64,000 bases of DNA from Sphingomonas desiccabilis (lineage in GTDB: Bacteria; Pseudomonadota; Alphaproteobacteria; Sphingomonadales; Sphingomonadaceae): NCBI RefSeq assembly GCF_004135605.1, contig NZ_SDPT01000003.1, forward strand, positions 372,001-436,000, read 5' to 3'. The position numbers were made by a program, and so were the translations under genes. The notes under the pieces are model-generated. The model saw only the letters and a program-made list of their open reading frames with translations. It searched no databases and was not told the DNA's origin. This document shows, piece after piece, positions 61,199 to 64,000 of this stretch (its first letter is position 1; each line of letters begins with the position of its first letter).

Positions 61199-62665
61199 TC
61201 AGCCCTTGTTCTTCTCGTAGTTCTTGAGCTCGTCGCCCAAGAGGCGAACCACGTGCAGCACGTTGGTGGAGCCCGGCGTGCCGAACGGCACGCCGGCACA
61301 GACCACCACGCGATCGGAAGCGCTCGCCATCTGGTGGCGCAGCATCATCCGCTTGGCCTTGGCGATCATCTCCTCGAACGAGCCCACGTCGCGGGTGTGG
61401 ACCGCGTGCACGCCCCACAACAGCCCCAGTCGCCGGGCGGTCTCCAGCTTCGGCGTCAGCACCATGATCGGCACGCCCGGACGCTCGCGCGCGATTCGCC
61501 GGGCAGTCGAGCCGGAGATGGTGAAGCACAGGATCGCTTTGGCATCGACCGTGCGGGCGATGTTCTTGGCGGCTTCCGCCAGCGCGTCGGCGGTCGTCGG
61601 GTCGGGGCGGGTGATGGTGAAGTGGACGCGGTCGCCGTGGCCGGGGTCGCGCTCCACCGAATTCGCGATCGCATCCATCATCGCGACCGATTCGACCGGC
61701 CAGTCGCCCGCCGCGCTTTCGGCCGACAGCATGATCGCGTCGGCACCGTCGTAGACCGCCGTCGCGACGTCCGACACTTCCGCGCGGGTCGGCGACGGCG
61801 AGGTGATCATCGATTCGAGCATCTGGGTCGCGACGACCACCGGTCGGCCGAGGCGGCGAGCGGTTTCGACGATCCGCTTCTGGAGCGGCGGCACCGACTG
61901 CGGCGGGAGTTCCACGCCCAGATCGCCGCGTGCGACCATGACGCCGTCGCACTGCTCGACGATCTCCTCCAGCCGCACTACGGCCGATGGCTTCTCGATC
62001 TTGGCGAGCAGCGCCGCGCGTCCCTGGATGAGCCTGCGCGCGTCCGCCAGATCCTCCGGCCGCTGCACGAAGGAGAGCGCGATCCAGTCGACGCCTGCGT
62101 CCACCGCGAAGTGCAGGTCGCTGATGTCCTTGGGCGTCAGCGCCGCCATCGGCAGCACCACGTCCGGGACGTTCAGCCCCTTGTTGTTGGACAGCATGCC
62201 GCCGACTTCGACCCGGGTCACGATGCGGGTTTCGTCATGCTCCACCACGCGCAGCACGAGCTTGCCGTCGTCCAGCAGCAGCCGAGCCTCCGGCGTGATC
62301 GCGGCAAAGATCTCGCGGTGGGGAAGCTCGACGCGGGTGGCGTCGCCCGGCGCGTCGGAGCGGTCGAGGATGAACTGGCTGCCGGTCTCCAGCATCACCT
62401 TGCCCTCGGCAAAGCGACCGACACGCAGCTTGGGGCCCTGGAGATCGGCGAGGATCGTGGTGGGGCGGTTGTACGCTTTCTCCAGCGCGCGAATCGCGGC
62501 GATCACCGGAAGCTTCGACTGCTGGTCGCCGTGGCTCATGTTGATGCGGAACGCGTCTGCGCCCGCCTCGAACAGCCGGCCGATCATCTCCGCGGAGTTG
62601 CTGGCGGGACCCAGCGTCGCGAGCACGCGAACCTTGCGCGAGCGGGGCGTGAAGGCCTTTGTCAT
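61199..62665 (-). CDS. pyk: pyruvate kinase
   Basis: The 488-residue enzyme makes pyruvate and ATP from phosphoenolpyruvate and ADP. KVRVLATLGPASNS begins the barrel. ADAFRINMSHGDQ and ILADLQGPKLRVG precede the B domain (about 70-170). AKIEKPSAVVRLEEIVEQCDGVMVARGDLGVELP carries the active-site Lys and the metal-binding Glu and Asp, and the C-terminal allosteric domain closes the protein. It is divergent from the DUF1244 gene by 71 bases. Confidence 0.97.
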   Translation of the reverse strand: MTKAFTPRSRKVRVLATLGPASNSAEMIGRLFEAGADAFRINMSHGDQQSKLPVIAAIRALEKAYNRPTTILADLQGPKLRVGRFAEGKVMLETGSQFILDRSDAPGDATRVELPHREIFAAITPEARLLLDDGKLVLRVVEHDETRIVTRVEVGGMLSNNKGLNVPDVVLPMAALTPKDISDLHFAVDAGVDWIALSFVQRPEDLADARRLIQGRAALLAKIEKPSAVVRLEEIVEQCDGVMVARGDLGVELPPQSVPPLQKRIVETARRLGRPVVVATQMLESMITSPSPTRAEVSDVATAVYDGADAIMLSAESAAGDWPVESVAMMDAIANSVERDPGHGDRVHFTITRPDPTTADALAEAAKNIARTVDAKAILCFTISGSTARRIARERPGVPIMVLTPKLETARRLGLLWGVHAVHTRDVGSFEEMIAKAKRMMLRHQMASASDRVVVCAGVPFGTPGSTNVLHVVRLLGDELKNYEKNKG

Positions 62666-62736
62666 CCTCGATCCTTGGTTTTCAAGCCACCGGCTCTACC
62701 TGTTCTTCGATCCGGATCAACCTTTGGAGGGCGTAA

Positions 62737-63117
62737 ATGGCAGACATCGATCATCTTGATGACAGGATCGCTGCGGCGGCGTTCCGGCGGCTGGTGCGTC
62801 ATCTGCGCCATCGCTCGGACGCGCAGAACATCGATCTGATGGGCCTGGCGGGGTTCTGCCGGAACTGCCTGTCGGAGTGGGTGGAGGACGCGAGCGTCCG
62901 TGCCGGACAGCCGATCGACCGCGAAAGCGCCCGTGCGCTGATCTACGGCATGCCCTATGCCGAGTGGAAGGCGAGCCACCAGCCGCCCGCAACCGAGGCC
63001 CAGCTCGCACGCATGCAGGAAAGCCTGGCGCGCAATCCGACCGAGGCGGCGCTCGACGAGGCGCTGGACGAGAGCTTCCCGGCAAGCGATCCGCCCGCGA
63101 TGACGGAGCCGCGCTGA
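62737..63117 (+). CDS. DUF1244-family protein
   Basis: The 126-residue product starts at an ATG preceded by TGGAGGG. The DUF1244 core (about 8-90) has AAFRRLVRHLRHRSDAQNIDLMGLAGFCRNCLSEWV and ALIYGMPYAEWKASHQ, with two nearby cysteines. A C-terminal extension ends ALDESFPASDPPAMTEPR, a short motif found at the tails of other alphaproteobacterial proteins. The function is unknown. Gene order with pyk, a GapR-like gene and yebC is conserved in alphaproteobacteria as I recall it. Confidence 0.9.
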   Translation: MADIDHLDDRIAAAAFRRLVRHLRHRSDAQNIDLMGLAGFCRNCLSEWVEDASVRAGQPIDRESARALIYGMPYAEWKASHQPPATEAQLARMQESLARNPTEAALDEALDESFPASDPPAMTEPR

Positions 63118-63220
63118 GCCGGTTTCCCCCACATGCCGCCGGCGATCCCCACGCACCGGTTGAGCGCCGGCGGGGGATCGCCTAGACGCGCGCGTTCACA
63201 CCTCATTCCACGGGACCATC

Positions 63221-63457
63221 ATGAGCGACAATATCTCCGCCGAGCAGCTGCGCCTTCTGATCGAGCGCATCGAGCGGCTGGAAGAGGAGAAGAAGGGCAT
63301 CTCCGACGATATCAAGGACGTCTACGCCGAGGCGAAGTCGACCGGATTCGACACCAAGACGATGCGCACCATCATCCGCCTGCGCCGGATGGAGAAGCAT
63401 CACCGTGACGAGGCGGACATGCTGCTCGAGACCTACAAGCAGGCGCTCGGCATCTGA
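63221..63457 (+). CDS. gapR: GapR-like DUF2312 nucleoid protein
   Basis: This 78-residue, mostly helical, highly charged protein reads [38 protein letters not shown] and [14 protein letters not shown], the DUF2312 signature. GapR of Caulobacter is a DNA clamp that binds overtwisted DNA ahead of polymerases. Length and charge pattern fit that family. It stands alone, 103 bases after the DUF1244 gene. A 7-bp hairpin follows it. Confidence 0.92.
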   Translation: MSDNISAEQLRLLIERIERLEEEKKGISDDIKDVYAEAKSTGFDTKTMRTIIRLRRMEKHHRDEADMLLETYKQALGI

Positions 63458-63462
63458 CGGCC

Positions 63463-63480
63463 GGCGCCTCCGGGCGCCGT
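63463..63480 (+). terminator. 7-bp hairpin after gapR
   Basis: CGGCGCC (63463-63469) pairs with GGCGCCG (63474-63480) around TCCG, six bases after the stop, followed by TTCCCC. Confidence 0.6.
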
Positions 63481-63609
63481 TCCCCGCCTTTTCGGTCGCG
63501 CGGCGAACCGGCACTGCGCTTGTCTAGGGGCGGGTGTTTCTTCTACCCGTGCACGCATTGACGGCCTGCTTCCCGGGGAAGCCGGCTGCCCCTGGATTCG
63601 AGAGAGCAC

Positions 63610-64000
63610 ATGGCAGGCCATTCCAAGTTCAAGAACATCATGCACCGCAAGGGCGCGCAGGATAAGAAGCGCTCGGGCATGTTCTCCAAGCTTTCCCGCG
63701 AAATCACCGTCGCGGCCAAGATGGGTCTGCCCGACCCGGACATGAACCCGCGCCTGCGCGCGGCGGTCAACGCCGCCAAGGCGCAGTCGATGCCCAAGGA
63801 CAATATCCAGCGCGCGATCGACAAGGCGTCGAAGGGCGACATGGAGAATTACGAGGAGATCCGCTACGAGGGCTTCGGTCCCGGCGGCGTGTCCCTCATC
63901 ATCGAGGCTCTAACCGACAACCGCAACCGCACCGCCACCAACGTGCGCACCGCGGTGTCCAAGAACGGCGGCAACCTGGGCGCGAGCGGATCGGTGAGCC
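63610..64000 (+). CDS. yebC: YebC/PmpR-family protein, 3' truncated by window edge
   Basis: The gene runs out of the window after 130 codons. The N-terminal part reads [20 protein letters not shown], then [18 protein letters not shown] and later [22 protein letters not shown], the conserved first two domains of the YebC/TACO1 family. These proteins are reported as transcriptional regulators and as helpers of translation on polyproline stretches. The full protein should be about 245 residues. The 152-base gap before it contains only the gapR hairpin. Confidence 0.95.
   Translation, partial: MAGHSKFKNIMHRKGAQDKKRSGMFSKLSREITVAAKMGLPDPDMNPRLRAAVNAAKAQSMPKDNIQRAIDKASKGDMENYEEIRYEGFGPGGVSLIIEALTDNRNRTATNVRTAVSKNGGNLGASGSVS

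Overview
The window is about 64 kb of GC-rich bacterial chromosome from an alphaproteobacterium, most likely a sphingomonad (Sphingomonas or a close relative). This is inferred from the five TonB-dependent receptors, the many twin-arginine signal peptides, a FecI/FecR pair, the RfbF/RfbG and Wza/Wzz genes, a cysteine-free L36, a GapR-type (DUF2312) protein and the pyk/DUF1244/DUF2312/yebC gene order. No phage, transposase, integrase or CRISPR array was seen; apart from the accessory carbohydrate and surface-polysaccharide blocks the region looks like ordinary chromosome.

Region 1 (1-16.8 kb) is a nutrient-acquisition block. A partial nucleotide-sugar-type SDR is followed by a PhoD phosphatase divergent from a TonB receptor. 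Next comes a plant cell wall block: a large TonB receptor with a GH28-type enzyme on the minus strand, divergent from GH43, an (alpha/alpha)6-barrel glycosidase and GH10 xylanase on the plus strand, and another TonB receptor converging on the xylanase. The layout suggests extracytoplasmic cleavage of xylan and pectin and receptor-mediated uptake of oligosaccharides.

Region 2 (17-34 kb) is signalling and cell surface. A CHASE4-GGDEF-EAL protein is followed by an L,D-transpeptidase and a GT39-like membrane protein. RfbF and RfbG make CDP-4-keto-6-deoxyglucose. They face a nine-gene minus-strand operon (HpcH/HpaI aldolase, IMPase, Wza, Wzz, GT2, GT87-like, NAD-epimerase, ThDP enzyme, GtrA), nearly all joined by 4-nt overlaps. 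A ThDP enzyme and a reductase-like SDR next to CDP-sugar genes recall the YerE/YerF chemistry of yersiniose, so a two-carbon-branched sugar in an exported polysaccharide is the main hypothesis of this report.

Region 3 (34-50 kb) covers iron, oxidative stress and efflux. It holds an M23 peptidase, an ECF sigma factor/FecR/STN-type TonB receptor set, an exported catalase with an ankyrin partner, a deleted ferrochelatase relic, a siderophore-type receptor behind a Fur-box-like palindrome, a photolyase, and a TetR regulator divergent from an OprM-EmrA-EmrB tripartite pump with two matching palindromic operators.

Region 4 (50-64 kb) is mostly housekeeping: tRNA-Thr, aminopeptidase P, RlpA, oligopeptidase B, PurK/PurE, GpmA, an M14 carboxypeptidase, a DUF4136 lipoprotein, L36, a HAD phosphatase, pyruvate kinase, DUF1244, GapR and the start of YebC. 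Several gaps here carry a recurring palindrome built on CTCCTGC/GCAGGAG. After start-site correction there is no gene-free stretch longer than about 260 bases.
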